From positions 2,046,001-2,110,000 of the forward strand of contig NZ_CP028487.1 in assembly GCF_003048255.1 (NCBI RefSeq): a stretch of DNA of 64,000 nucleotides, written 5' to 3'. The notes under the pieces were generated by a model that made no database searches, was not told where the DNA came from, and saw only the letters and a program-made list of their open reading frames with translations. This stretch comes from Yersinia massiliensis. GTDB taxonomy: Bacteria > Pseudomonadota > Gammaproteobacteria > Enterobacterales > Enterobacteriaceae. A program made the position numbers and the translations under genes. Each line of letters starts with the position of its first letter. The stretch's first letter is position 1. Positions 15,169 to 23,436 of this stretch are shown piece after piece.

Positions 15169-16377
15169 ATGGCTGTTGAAATCAAAGATGTAGAGCAGGT
15201 CGCGCAGGAACTTAATCAGAAATTCTCTGAGTTTAAAGAGAAAAATGATAAACGCATTGATGCGATCGAGCAGGAAAAGGGCAAGCTGTCCAGTGATGTT
15301 GATACATTAAACGGCAAGCTGTCAGAGCTGGAAAACTTAAAAACCAGCCTGGAAGATGAAATTAAAGCGCTGAAGCGCCCCAGTGGTGGTACCCAAACCA
15401 AGGAGGTTGCAGAGCACAAAACCGCCTTTATGAACTTCGTCCGTAAGGGTAAAGAGGATGGGTTGCGGGAATTGGAGCAAAAAGCGCTGCAAGTTGGCGT
15501 TGATTCTGATGGTGGCTACGCGGTGCCTGAAGAGCTTGATCGTGCCATCTTAAACCTCCTGCAGGATGAGGTAGTGATGCGCCAGGAGGCGAATGTCATT
15601 ACCGTTGGTGGCTCTGAATATAAGAAGATCGTCAATCTTGGCGGCACGGCCTCTGGTTGGGTTGGAGAAACCGAGGCACGCCCAGCAACTGACCCTTCCA
15701 AGTTGGGGCAGATTACCCCGTTCATGGGGGAAATCTACGGGTTCCCGCAGGCGACTCAGATGATGCTTGATGATGTTTTCTTCAATGCTGAAAGCTGGAT
15801 CAACAGCGAACTGGCTACCGAGTTTTCTGAGCAGGAAGAAATTGCCTTTACCAGCGGCACTGGTATCAAAAAGCCAAAAGGTTTTCTGGCCTACAACTCG
15901 ACCGATGAGATCGATAAGGCGCGAGCATTTGGGGTGCTTCAGCATATTGCTTCTGGTGCCGCAGGTGGTGTTACTGCTGATGCCATCATCAAACTGGTGT
16001 ACACCCTGCGAAAAGTACACCGTAACGGGGCAAAGTTCATGATGAACAATAACGCTCTGTTCCAAGTGCGCATTCTGAAAGATGCCGAGGGCAACTATTT
16101 GTGGCGTCCAGGCTTGGAACTGGGACAGCCTTCTATGCTGGCGGGTTATGGGATTGCCGAAAACGAGCAAATGCCAGACATTGCGGCGGATGCTAAGGCG
16201 ATCGCGTTCGGCAACTTCAAACGCGGTTATACCATCGTTGACCGTATCGGCACTCGTATTCTGCGTGATCCATACACCAATAAACCGTTTGTTGGTTTCT
16301 ATACCACTAAGCGTACTGGCGGCATGCTATCTGACTCTCAGGCCATCAAACTGCTGAAGATTGGTACCGCTGAGTAA
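15169..16377 (+). CDS. major capsid protein, HK97 fold
   Basis: This 402-residue protein begins with a charged coiled-coil delta/scaffold domain (about residues 1-75, Lys/Glu/Leu heptads) and is followed by the capsid core. VGVDSDGGYAVPEEL (about 108-122) marks the start of mature protein in many HK97-type capsids, and the FNAESWINSELATEFSEQEE and GFYTTKRTGG regions are conserved. A GGAG ribosome site precedes the ATG. It follows the protease as in HK97. Confidence 0.93.
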   Translation: MAVEIKDVEQVAQELNQKFSEFKEKNDKRIDAIEQEKGKLSSDVDTLNGKLSELENLKTSLEDEIKALKRPSGGTQTKEVAEHKTAFMNFVRKGKEDGLRELEQKALQVGVDSDGGYAVPEELDRAILNLLQDEVVMRQEANVITVGGSEYKKIVNLGGTASGWVGETEARPATDPSKLGQITPFMGEIYGFPQATQMMLDDVFFNAESWINSELATEFSEQEEIAFTSGTGIKKPKGFLAYNSTDEIDKARAFGVLQHIASGAAGGVTADAIIKLVYTLRKVHRNGAKFMMNNNALFQVRILKDAEGNYLWRPGLELGQPSMLAGYGIAENEQMPDIAADAKAIAFGNFKRGYTIVDRIGTRILRDPYTNKPFVGFYTTKRTGGMLSDSQAIKLLKIGTAE

Positions 16378-16383
16378 TCATTA

Positions 16384-16403
16384 GGGGGCTTCGGCCCCTT
16401 TTA
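16384..16403 (+). terminator. hairpin after the capsid gene
   Basis: GGGGC-TTCG-GCCCC followed by TTTT. It could reduce transcription after the highly expressed capsid gene or stabilise the 3' end of its mRNA. Confidence 0.6.
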
Positions 16404-16417
16404 AATTGGAGTAGCAA

Positions 16418-16741
16418 ATGCTCAAGTTATTGAAAGAGTTGAAATGGTCGCCGAACGGTTGTGTGGTTGAGACCATTCCTGCTGGCGAATATCAGCGGGA
16501 TGAACTGCCAGAGCGCGCCGTGGTTATTGCTGGTGAATTGGAGATCATCGAATTCATTGACGCCAACGGCGGACAACAAAACACTGAGCAGCAGCCAGAG
16601 CAGCAGCCAGAGCAGCAGCCAGAGCAGCAGCCAGAGCAGCAGCCAGAGCAGCAGCCAGAGCAGCAGCCAGAGCAGCAGCCAGAGCAGCAGCCAGAGCAGC
16701 AGCCAGAGCAGCAGCCAGAGGCTAAGAAAGGTAAGAAATAA
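16418..16741 (+). CDS. head-associated hypothetical protein with 11 EQQP repeats
   Basis: This 107-residue protein has an ordinary N-terminal half (about residues 1-50, ending in a beta-like VVIAGELEIIEFID stretch). An uninterrupted array of 11 tetrapeptides Glu-Gln-Gln-Pro follows, then a basic KKGKK end. Small proteins with the same type of N-terminus occur right after HK97-like capsid genes and may act in head joining or decoration. The repeat is encoded by perfect 12-bp units, so its copy number can change without loss of frame. Role unknown. Confidence 0.7.
   Translation: MLKLLKELKWSPNGCVVETIPAGEYQRDELPERAVVIAGELEIIEFIDANGGQQNTEQQPEQQPEQQPEQQPEQQPEQQPEQQPEQQPEQQPEQQPEQQPEAKKGKK
16586..16717 (+). 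repeat. 12-bp tandem repeat, 11 copies (GAGCAGCAGCCA)
   Basis: Eleven exact 12-base units encode Glu-Gln-Gln-Pro. The first codon GAG is at 16586 and the array ends at 16717. No variation between units is visible, which points to recent expansion. Confidence 0.95.
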
Positions 16742-16745
16742 TCAG

Positions 16746-16759
16746 GCGGCTTCGGCCGC
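16746..16759 (+). terminator. weak hairpin between repeat gene and connector gene
   Basis: GCGGC-TTCG-GCCGC stem without a proper T-run; possibly an mRNA-stabilising element rather than a terminator. Confidence 0.35.
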
Positions 16760-16776
16760 TCTCTCGTGAGGCAGCT

Positions 16777-17103
16777 ATGACCCCGTCACTTGATGAACTA
16801 CGCGCCCAATGTCGAATTGATGAAGATGAAGATGAAGATGAAGACGAAGCACTACTAACAATTTATGTAGAGGCTGCAAGGGATTTAGCTCAGGAATACC
16901 TGAATCTTCCCTTGTTTGATACAGAGGTTCCTGAGGATGTTGACGAGGGCGTAATCATCGAGGGGAAGGTCAAACTGGCGATCATGCTGGCAGTTGGCCA
17001 CTGGTATGAAAACCGGGAAAGCTCCTCAGAAACTCAGTTGCATGAAGTCCCGATGGGTTTTTATGGCCTATTGAAAGGCAAGCGAAAGAGTCCAGGAACA
17101 TGA
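16777..17103 (+). CDS. head-tail connector, gp6-like
   Basis: This 108-residue protein has a helical fold pattern of phage gp6-type connectors: the SLDELRAQCRID opening, an AARDLAQEYLN helix, and IKGKVKLA-type and VGHWYENRE segments. An acidic run of alternating Asp-Glu at about residues 15-23 is encoded by a GATGAA microsatellite (about 16818-16845) and is unusual. It sits between the portal vertex and the tail. It overlaps the next gene by ATGA. Confidence 0.82.
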   Translation: MTPSLDELRAQCRIDEDEDEDEDEALLTIYVEAARDLAQEYLNLPLFDTEVPEDVDEGVIIEGKVKLAIMLAVGHWYENRESSSETQLHEVPMGFYGLLKGKRKSPGT

Positions 17104-17438
17104 AAGCAGGCCGACTACGCCACCATGTCACCATTCAAAACTTTGTCATAGCTGAGCTCCCTTCTGGGCAGGAGTTGGAAGAATGGCGCAACGGCAAGAC
17201 TGTACATGCCGAAGTGAAGGCGATCAGCGGACGCGAGTTGGTGGCATCCGGCGCAGAGAAGGCAGAAGCCACTATCCGCGTTTGGATGCGTTATCGCACT
17301 GATATTACTGCCTCCTCTCGGCTTCTGTGTCTGAATGGTCCGTTTAAAGGGGTTGTATTGGAGATTACCGGCCCACCAATCCCCGATCCTAAGGGCACTC
17401 GACTGGAAATTCTGTGTAAAAGTGGAGTGAAGCCATGA
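17100..17438 (+). CDS. head closure / head-tail adaptor protein (Phage_H_T_join)
   Basis: This 112-residue beta-rich protein has the characteristic opening MKAGRLRHHVTIQ, then WAEVKAISGRE-like and RYRTDITASSRL segments typical of the head-tail joining family (HK97 gp7/SPP1 gp16-like). It overlaps both neighbours by four bases. It should cap the connector after packaging and provide the tail docking surface. Confidence 0.87.
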   Translation: MKAGRLRHHVTIQNFVIAELPSGQELEEWRNGKTVHAEVKAISGRELVASGAEKAEATIRVWMRYRTDITASSRLLCLNGPFKGVVLEITGPPIPDPKGTRLEILCKSGVKP

Positions 17439-17851
17439 TAGATAGCACGTTAGATTTTTCTGGATTGCTCGACTTATCAACGGAACTGGAGATATTGAGC
17501 AAAGCTGAGAGTGGTAAGGTTTTACGTCAGGCAACGCGAGCAGCCGCCATTATTTTCCGTGATGAAGCTCGCAGTCGGGTGCCTAGGAAGTCGGGCAAGT
17601 TGGCACGTAATATTATCGCAATGAATCAGCGATCCAGTGGTGGTAGCGCCGTCGCTGGCGTTCATGTTCGCAGTAGCGGTAAGGCAGGAAGTAAAAATAA
17701 TGCGTTCTACTGGCGCTTTGTCGAACTCGGGACATCGAATATGGCCCCGATACCGTTTATACGGCCTGCTTATGATTCAAAAGTTGATGAGGCTGCAGCG
17801 GCGGTAGTCGCAAAAGCCAACGAGGCGATCGATAAGGCGCTTTCAAAATGA
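17435..17851 (+). CDS. tail completion protein, HK97 gp10 family
   Basis: This 138-residue protein has a helical N-terminus, the RVPRKSGKLARN motif (about residues 48-59) and FVELGTSNMAPIPFIRPAYD near the C-terminus (seen in part), both signatures of the HK97-gp10 family. These proteins act at the head-proximal end of the tail during joining. Overlaps with both neighbours suggest translational coupling. Confidence 0.88.
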   Translation: MIDSTLDFSGLLDLSTELEILSKAESGKVLRQATRAAAIIFRDEARSRVPRKSGKLARNIIAMNQRSSGGSAVAGVHVRSSGKAGSKNNAFYWRFVELGTSNMAPIPFIRPAYDSKVDEAAAAVVAKANEAIDKALSK

Positions 17852-18195
17852 CCGAAGCCGACCTAAAACCTTTGTTAAAACCCTTAGTTGACGGACGAGC
17901 CTACCCCTACGTGGTTAAGTTGACGCCAGAAGGTAAGCCTGCGGTAAAGCCACCGTGGATAGTTTATACCGTACCTGATGAGAATCGAGCCGATGTGTTC
18001 TGTGGCACGGCGGAAACCGCCTTTATGGTTCAGGTTGATGTGTATGCCAGTAGCATTGACGAGGCCAAGCTGATCCGTGATCAGGCGGAAGACGCCGTAA
18101 AAGCACTGGACCCGGCAGAAATCCATGCATTTAGCGGGTATGAATCTGATACCGCTCTTTTTCGCGCCTCATTCGAATTCAGGGTGTGGGAATAA
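17848..18195 (+). CDS. DUF3168 family tail-terminator-like protein
   Basis: This 115-residue protein has a mixed alpha/beta pattern with PPWIVYTVP, a central QVDVYASSIDEAKLIRDQ helix region and a terminal ALFRASFEFRVWE strand. This matches DUF3168 (gp17/tail terminator relatives). It follows the gp10-like gene, as expected, and is followed by a hairpin before the major tail gene. Confidence 0.82.
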   Translation: MTEADLKPLLKPLVDGRAYPYVVKLTPEGKPAVKPPWIVYTVPDENRADVFCGTAETAFMVQVDVYASSIDEAKLIRDQAEDAVKALDPAEIHAFSGYESDTALFRASFEFRVWE

Positions 18196-18212
18196 CCCTC
18201 AAAAAAGTCACC

Positions 18213-18235
18213 AGCCGCCTACGGGCGGTTTTTTT
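18213..18235 (+). terminator. terminator before the major tail gene
   Basis: CCGCC-TACG-GGCGG followed by eight T residues; a classical rho-independent form lying inside the late operon. Confidence 0.7.
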
Positions 18236-18251
18236 ATGTCTGGAGAAAAAT

Positions 18252-18962
18252 ATGACCAGTATTTATGAAAAAACGCAGGGCACGAAAATTTATGTTTCGG
18301 CTGGCGTGACGACTCAGCCTTTACCAACAGGGTCTGTTGTGTGGTTGTCAGCGGCTTGCGCCACCAAAGAGATTAGTTTCACTGGTGGACAAAAAGCGGA
18401 TATCGACGTCACCACACTGTGTTCTGAAGAGCAGGAAATGACGAACGGCTTACCTGCACCATCAGAAATGACCATTTCGCGCAACTGGAGTCCGGACGAA
18501 GAGGCCCAATATTCTCTCTATGAAGCCTACGAAACCGACACACTTCGCTCTATCAAGGTCGTCTTCCCCAGCGGCAATGGTTATGCCTATCTTGCCGAAG
18601 TGCGTCAGAACAGTTGGAGTGCTGGTACATCCGGCGTGGTGTCTGCGTCATTCACCCTGCGCATTAAAGGTAAACCGGTTCGCATTGCTGCCACTGATGT
18701 TCCTGTGACCAGCGTCACCTTGAACAAATCGACCGCCGCTATCGAGGTGGGTGATACCGGTGTGTTAATCCCGACATTCTTACCGGCTAATGCCACCAAC
18801 AAAACCGGCACCTTTATTTCATCTGCGCCTGCGATTGTGAGCGTCGATCCGGTAACGGGTCAGTATGAAGGGCTGGATGATGGCGCGGCCATTGTCACCT
18901 TTACCACTGCGGATGGTGGCTTTACTGCAACCTGTAACTTTACTGTGACTGAGGCCGGATAA
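18252..18962 (+). CDS. major tail tube protein with C-terminal Ig-like (BIG_2) domain
   Basis: The start at ATG 18252 is set by GGAG upstream; an in-frame start at 18186 would span the terminator. The 236-residue product has a tail-tube domain (about 1-150) and a separate bacterial Ig-like domain (about 155-235) opening with VPVTSVTLNKSTAAIEVGDT, and with INPATGxxxG-like and TVTEAG features. Surface Ig-like domains on lambda-type tail proteins are thought to help weak binding to cells or surfaces. A terminator hairpin precedes it, and two chaperone frames follow. Confidence 0.88.
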   Translation: MTSIYEKTQGTKIYVSAGVTTQPLPTGSVVWLSAACATKEISFTGGQKADIDVTTLCSEEQEMTNGLPAPSEMTISRNWSPDEEAQYSLYEAYETDTLRSIKVVFPSGNGYAYLAEVRQNSWSAGTSGVVSASFTLRIKGKPVRIAATDVPVTSVTLNKSTAAIEVGDTGVLIPTFLPANATNKTGTFISSAPAIVSVDPVTGQYEGLDDGAAIVTFTTADGGFTATCNFTVTEAG

Positions 18963-18964
18963 TC

Positions 18965-19354
18965 ATGGCTAAAAAGGACTTACGAGCGTTGGCTATTGCG
19001 CCACGCGCAGGGTTTCGACATAAAACAGTGGTCGTTCCTGAATGGGATGGCACCACGGTGATACTGCGAGAACCCTCTTCGGGTGCTTGGTTACGTTGGC
19101 GAGAGGTGGCGGTAAAAGGCGAGGGGAACCCAGATGAAGTGGTAAAAGCCTCGATTGAGGACCAGATCACCAACAATATTCTCTCAGATGTCACATTGTT
19201 TGTTGATGTGTTGCTTGATGAGAGTGGTCTTCAGGCGTTTTCTAATGAAGATATTCCCCTTGTTGCTGAAAGTTATGGGCCGGTGCATGCTCGCTTGCTC
19301 AAAGAAGCGCTCAGCCTCAGTAAGCAGGATATTGAAACTGCTGAAAAAAAGTAA
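18965..19354 (+). CDS. tail assembly chaperone, upstream frame (G-like)
   Basis: A 129-residue protein directly after the tail tube gene, the constant place of the lambda G gene. It has an acidic, helical C-terminal half and ends ...ETAEKK-stop. The last three codons contain the heptamer A-AAA-AAG at 19345-19351, so a fraction of ribosomes can slip back one base and continue into the next frame (19366-19650). The short form and the extended form bind the tape measure during tail assembly. Family assignment is by position and slippery site. Confidence 0.82.
   Translation: MAKKDLRALAIAPRAGFRHKTVVVPEWDGTTVILREPSSGAWLRWREVAVKGEGNPDEVVKASIEDQITNNILSDVTLFVDVLLDESGLQAFSNEDIPLVAESYGPVHARLLKEALSLSKQDIETAEKK
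19345..19351 (+). promoter_or_regulatory. programmed -1 ribosomal frameshift site A-AAA-AAG
   Basis: Read in the upstream gene frame the heptamer is A AAA AAG and the stop codon TAA comes next. After a -1 slip the reading continues GTA AAT GCG CCG GGT ATG and joins the downstream frame without a stop, giving a G-GT-type fusion of about 225 residues. Confidence 0.85.
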
Positions 19355-19365
19355 ATGCGCCGGGT

Positions 19366-19650
19366 ATGTCTTTTCTCATGTCGTTGGCATTGCGGCTGGG
19401 GCGAACCCTGCATGAACTTGAAACCACCATGACCGCGCGTGAGTTGGCGCTGTGGATTGAGTTTGATGCGGGTAGCCCAATTGGGGATCGGCGTGGGGAT
19501 ATCCATGCAGCACAAATAGCCAGTGCGGTATATCGGTCGCAGGGCAGTAATGTCGGCCTTGAAGATTTATTGCTGCAATGGAAAGAACCGGAAGAGACAG
19601 AAGAAGATACCGCTGCTTTGGAATCTTTCTTTGAATCCCTCATGACATAA
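19366..19650 (+). CDS. tail assembly chaperone, downstream frame (T-like part of G-T fusion)
   Basis: A 94-codon frame that is open from the frameshift site onwards. An internal ATG exists at 19366 but has no good ribosome site, so the product is probably made only as the frameshifted extension of the 18965 gene. The sequence has a LGRTLHELETTMTARELALW motif typical of the GP-T-like domain, which recruits tail tube subunits, and an acidic end. Followed by a terminator hairpin. Confidence 0.78.
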   Translation: MSFLMSLALRLGRTLHELETTMTARELALWIEFDAGSPIGDRRGDIHAAQIASAVYRSQGSNVGLEDLLLQWKEPEETEEDTAALESFFESLMT

Positions 19651-19671
19651 CCCGCTTCGGCGGGTTTTTTA
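19650..19671 (+). terminator. terminator before the tape measure gene
   Basis: ACCCG-CTTCGG-CGGGT stem followed by TTTTTT. Confidence 0.7.
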
Positions 19672-19682
19672 TTGGTACTGAT

Positions 19683-22600
19683 ATGGCAACCTTACGTGAA
19701 CTCATCGTCAAAATCACGGCTAACTCGTCCTCTTATCAAACGGAGATGGCCCGAGCCTCACGTATGGGGGCTGAATATTATAAAACCATGGAGGGCGGTT
19801 CGCGTAAGGCAGAAGCGGCGACACGCCAGAGCAAACGTGCATTAGCAGAACTGAATAACGAATTGGTCACGGTGAAAGAGTCGGCCAGTGGCATGGTGGG
19901 CATGTTTGCCGGGGCATTTGCGGTGGGTAGCCTGATCAGCACGGCTGACCAATACGGGCAAATATCATCCCGTATCAAAATGGCAACCGGCTCACAAGAG
20001 GAATATAACAGCGTTCAGCAGCGCCTGATGGAGATCAGCGACCGTACTTATAAAAGCATTGAGGAACAATTCGAGCTGTATATTCGCAGCGCCAACTCAA
20101 TGAAAGAGCTGGGTTTCTCCACGGCCAGTACGATTGATTTTATTGATTCAATTTCCAGCGCATTAACCATTAACGCCGCCAGCGCTGAAAAGGGCGAAAG
20201 CGCGATTAATGCACTGTCTAAATCCATGGTAAATGGCAAGGTGGCGGGTGATCAGTGGCATGCCGTCATGGAGATTATGCCGACCGTTATTGGCGATATT
20301 GCCCGCTATTTGGGGACCACTGAGCTTGAGGTGAAAAAACTTGGCGCGGCTGGAAAGTTATCAATGGATACCTTTTCCAAGGCGGTGATCGCTGCAAAGG
20401 ACCGTAATGCCGAACTTGCCGAGGCTATGCCGACCACGGTCGGGGATGCCATCACTAAGCTGTCAAACCATTGGAAAGCCTATATTGGTGATGCCAATAG
20501 TGCAATGGATGTGACGGCGGCGATCTCCGGCGTGATTGGCACGGCTGCGGATAATATCGATGTGCTTGTTGCAGCCGGTACCGGCTTAGTGGGACTTGGA
20601 TTAGCGCGATACTTTGGCGGCATGGCTGATAATGTCACTACAGCGACCAAAGAAGTCATCAATGCCACTCGCTCACAACTTGCACTGGCTGCGGCGCAGG
20701 TTGAAGGTGTTCAGGCGTCATTGTTACAGATCCGGACAGAGCGAGAATCGGCGGTTGCCGCACAGCGTTCGTTGGTCGCTCAGTTACAGTTGGCGCAAAC
20801 CGAAAAGGCCCGAGCAACCATTCGTGCCCAACTTGCTGTTAACTCTGCTGCAGTAGCCGCAGCATCCCGCGCAGAAGCGGCAGCAACGGATGCCCTTACC
20901 GAAGCACAAAAACGGTTGAATGTTGCTTCCGGACTAGCAAGTAAGGCGCTGGGCTTAATTGGTGGTCCCGTTGGGGCCGCTATGTTGGCAGCCGGCGCAG
21001 TTTATTATTTCTATGAAAAATCAGAACAAGCCAAACGTTCAGCGACAGAGCTAGCGGGGGGCGTGGGTGGACTGATTGATAAAATGCGGGAAATGGGGAA
21101 TGTTCAGTTAGCGGCTGAGATCGGTAAGCTGAACAACTCATTACCGGCGCTCTCTTCTGTTGTTGCGGATGCGCAAAAGAATTACGACAAAGCGACAGAA
21201 GCCGTTGAGCGAAATCGCCGTCAAATTTATTTGTGGGGGGAAGGTTCAACTATTGGGAAGCAAGCCAATGAAGAACTGAATATCTCTCTGAATAATCAGG
21301 CGATAGCACTCAAAGAATTGACGGATGCGCAGGACAATAAAAGCCGCTCAGTCAATGGGGCTAATGTTCTCAGCGCTCAGTTGAATGGGACGCTTAAAGA
21401 AGGTGTTGGGATTTTCAAGCTGGAAAATGTCGAGGTGGGGATTGCGGCCGGAATGATGGCTAATTTTACCAGTTCTCTGAATATTGCTACCCAAGCCAAA
21501 ACCGCCTTTAACTCAACTAGTCTGATTCTTCCTGTCAGTGAAGAGCTTAAAAACGCGCAAAAGGTGCAGGACGATAAGCTGGCAATATTAAAGCTGTCGG
21601 GCAGGGCGCAAGCGACAGAAATAGCCAGACAAGAAGCTGAACGGCTCAAAATTACTGATCCGAAAGAGGTATCGAAATTCGTCAGCGGCGAACTCAGAAA
21701 CTACGATCAGTCTGAGCAGAACAAAGCGAACGAGCAGGCGAAAAGTAAAGCGGCCAGTGCAACAAAAACGGCTGAAAGTGCAACAAAAGCCTATGAGCAA
21801 GCCATTGCCAATCTGAATAAAGAGATTCAGGTTGAGTCTGTTCGACTGAATCAGGGGGAGGCCGCAGCATCACTATTTGCCGCCTCCATTGAAACTGGCG
21901 CGAAATACACTGATACACAACGTGTAGAGCTAGAACGGCTGAATAAAACCCTCGCAGAGTCAAAACAGCGCTGGGAGGACCACAACGCCGCTATTGCGTC
22001 AGATCCTTACCGCAGTGCCGCAGAATCTCAGCGTCAGGCGCAAGAGCAGCTTCAACGGCAGGTTGCTAGCGGTGAAATACAAAGCGCCGAAGAGCTTTCT
22101 CGGCGTAAACAGCAGATCCACACGGACTATCTGGCGGCTTTGGCAGATGCTAACCAACGTTACGCTGTCAGCGCCAATGATGAGTTGGCCGGTAATGTCG
22201 ATCCCGTTCAAAATCTCAGTAACCAACTGGCAAAACGTCAGGCGCTTATCGAGACTTATGCGGCGGTAGGCGTTATCACTGAGCAGCGAAAAAATCAGCT
22301 TATCCTTGCTTCCGAGACGGAAACCCGCGAACAGCAGTATCAGGCATCATTGCAATTATTCGCCTCGCAAGGCGACCTGCAACGCATGGCCGTTGATCTG
22401 TTTCAGGACTCACAAGACCGGCTCACTAATATGCTGACTGGTTTAGTGAATAAAACTCAAACGACTAAAGAAGCGTTGTCGAATTTATTCGCGTCATTGT
22501 CTCAATCGATTATCAAAAACCTTGTTGATATGGGAGCGCAAGCCTTTGTCACTAGTTCGATCATGCAGACGATTACGGGCGTGTCGGGTGGGTTGTTGGG

Positions 22601-23078
22601 TGGATTCATGGGCGGCGCAAGTGGCGCGGCAGGGTCTGCCAGTAATGCATTCTCGGGCGGCGCTTATAGCGGGTTGTCATTTAATGCCAAAGGCGGTGTT
22701 TATGATTCACCCAGTTTAAGTGCCTATAGTGGGCAGGTTGTTAGTTCACCGACCTTTTTTGCTTTTGCAAAAGGGGCTGGCGTCATGGGCGAAGCGGGGC
22801 CTGAGGCGATTATGCCGCTCACTCGCTCTGCTGATGGCTCGCTCGGTGTAAGGGCGGTCAGTAGCAATATGCCGACTAGTTATTCCGGTGGTTCAGCCGC
22901 GCCGCAGGTTTATATTACCATTGATGGTAACGGCAACACCTCCACACAAAGCAGCCAAGGCATGGAGCAGTTTGGCAGTGAAATTGGACGTCTCGTCGAA
23001 AGTAAATACAGAGAGTTGATACAAAAAGATTTAGGTCAACGAGGCGCTATTACAACTGCCATCCAAGGGGGTAGATAG
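19683..23078 (+). CDS. tail tape measure protein
   Basis: A 1131-residue protein, the longest but one of the prophage, in the invariable place after the tail chaperones. A typical tape-measure N-terminal domain (about 1-260, with VGSLISTADQYGQISSRIKMATGS and the NALSKSMVNGKVAGDQW stretch) leads to long Ala/Gln/Glu-rich helices (about 320-900), a hydrophobic segment near 425-445 and a Gly/Ser-rich C-terminus. Its length sets tail length and it is ejected with the DNA. The stop overlaps the GTG of the next gene. Confidence 0.93.
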   Translation: MATLRELIVKITANSSSYQTEMARASRMGAEYYKTMEGGSRKAEAATRQSKRALAELNNELVTVKESASGMVGMFAGAFAVGSLISTADQYGQISSRIKMATGSQEEYNSVQQRLMEISDRTYKSIEEQFELYIRSANSMKELGFSTASTIDFIDSISSALTINAASAEKGESAINALSKSMVNGKVAGDQWHAVMEIMPTVIGDIARYLGTTELEVKKLGAAGKLSMDTFSKAVIAAKDRNAELAEAMPTTVGDAITKLSNHWKAYIGDANSAMDVTAAISGVIGTAADNIDVLVAAGTGLVGLGLARYFGGMADNVTTATKEVINATRSQLALAAAQVEGVQASLLQIRTERESAVAAQRSLVAQLQLAQTEKARATIRAQLAVNSAAVAAASRAEAAATDALTEAQKRLNVASGLASKALGLIGGPVGAAMLAAGAVYYFYEKSEQAKRSATELAGGVGGLIDKMREMGNVQLAAEIGKLNNSLPALSSVVADAQKNYDKATEAVERNRRQIYLWGEGSTIGKQANEELNISLNNQAIALKELTDAQDNKSRSVNGANVLSAQLNGTLKEGVGIFKLENVEVGIAAGMMANFTSSLNIATQAKTAFNSTSLILPVSEELKNAQKVQDDKLAILKLSGRAQATEIARQEAERLKITDPKEVSKFVSGELRNYDQSEQNKANEQAKSKAASATKTAESATKAYEQAIANLNKEIQVESVRLNQGEAAASLFAASIETGAKYTDTQRVELERLNKTLAESKQRWEDHNAAIASDPYRSAAESQRQAQEQLQRQVASGEIQSAEELSRRKQQIHTDYLAALADANQRYAVSANDELAGNVDPVQNLSNQLAKRQALIETYAAVGVITEQRKNQLILASETETREQQYQASLQLFASQGDLQRMAVDLFQDSQDRLTNMLTGLVNKTQTTKEALSNLFASLSQSIIKNLVDMGAQAFVTSSIMQTITGVSGGLLGGFMGGASGAAGSASNAFSGGAYSGLSFNAKGGVYDSPSLSAYSGQVVSSPTFFAFAKGAGVMGEAGPEAIMPLTRSADGSLGVRAVSSNMPTSYSGGSAAPQVYITIDGNGNTSTQSSQGMEQFGSEIGRLVESKYRELIQKDLGQRGAITTAIQGGR

Positions 23079-23428
23079 TGATAAAGGTCTTCACATTCTG
23101 CCCTCGGGTAGAGGCTACGGCAAAAACCGAGTTTCGAACCCGAGAGATTCAATTTGGTGACGGGTATATCCAGCGTGCCGGTGATGGGATAAACACCAAG
23201 TCAACGGAATGGACACTTCAGTTTATTGGGGATTGGGACTACATAAAACCAATCCTCGATTTTCTGGACGAACATCAGGGGCACACCGCCTTTGAATGGA
23301 CTAACCCTATGGGCGAACTCGGCCTTTATGTTTGCAAGGCATATGACCCGACAGCAAAAGGTAAAAACTCAGCCGGCAAACCGATGTTTCAGCTCAACAT
23401 TCCCCTCGAAATTGCTTATCATCCGTAA
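23078..23428 (+). CDS. minor tail protein, lambda gpM-like
   Basis: This 116-residue protein begins at GTG overlapping the tape measure stop. It carries the Phage_min_tail pattern: FRTREIQFGDGYIQRAGDGIN (about 19-39, seen in part), the central WTLQF and the terminal FQLNIPLEIAYHP. It belongs to the tail tip complex between tape measure and gpL. Order M-L-K-I-J is preserved here apart from an inserted lipoprotein gene. Confidence 0.88.
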   Translation: MIKVFTFCPRVEATAKTEFRTREIQFGDGYIQRAGDGINTKSTEWTLQFIGDWDYIKPILDFLDEHQGHTAFEWTNPMGELGLYVCKAYDPTAKGKNSAGKPMFQLNIPLEIAYHP

Positions 23429-23436
23429 GGTTTAAT

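Noticed and set aside
16586..16717. Tandem array considered as a CRISPR-like array
   Set aside because: Units are 12 bp without spacers and encode an in-frame tetrapeptide; simple coding repeat.
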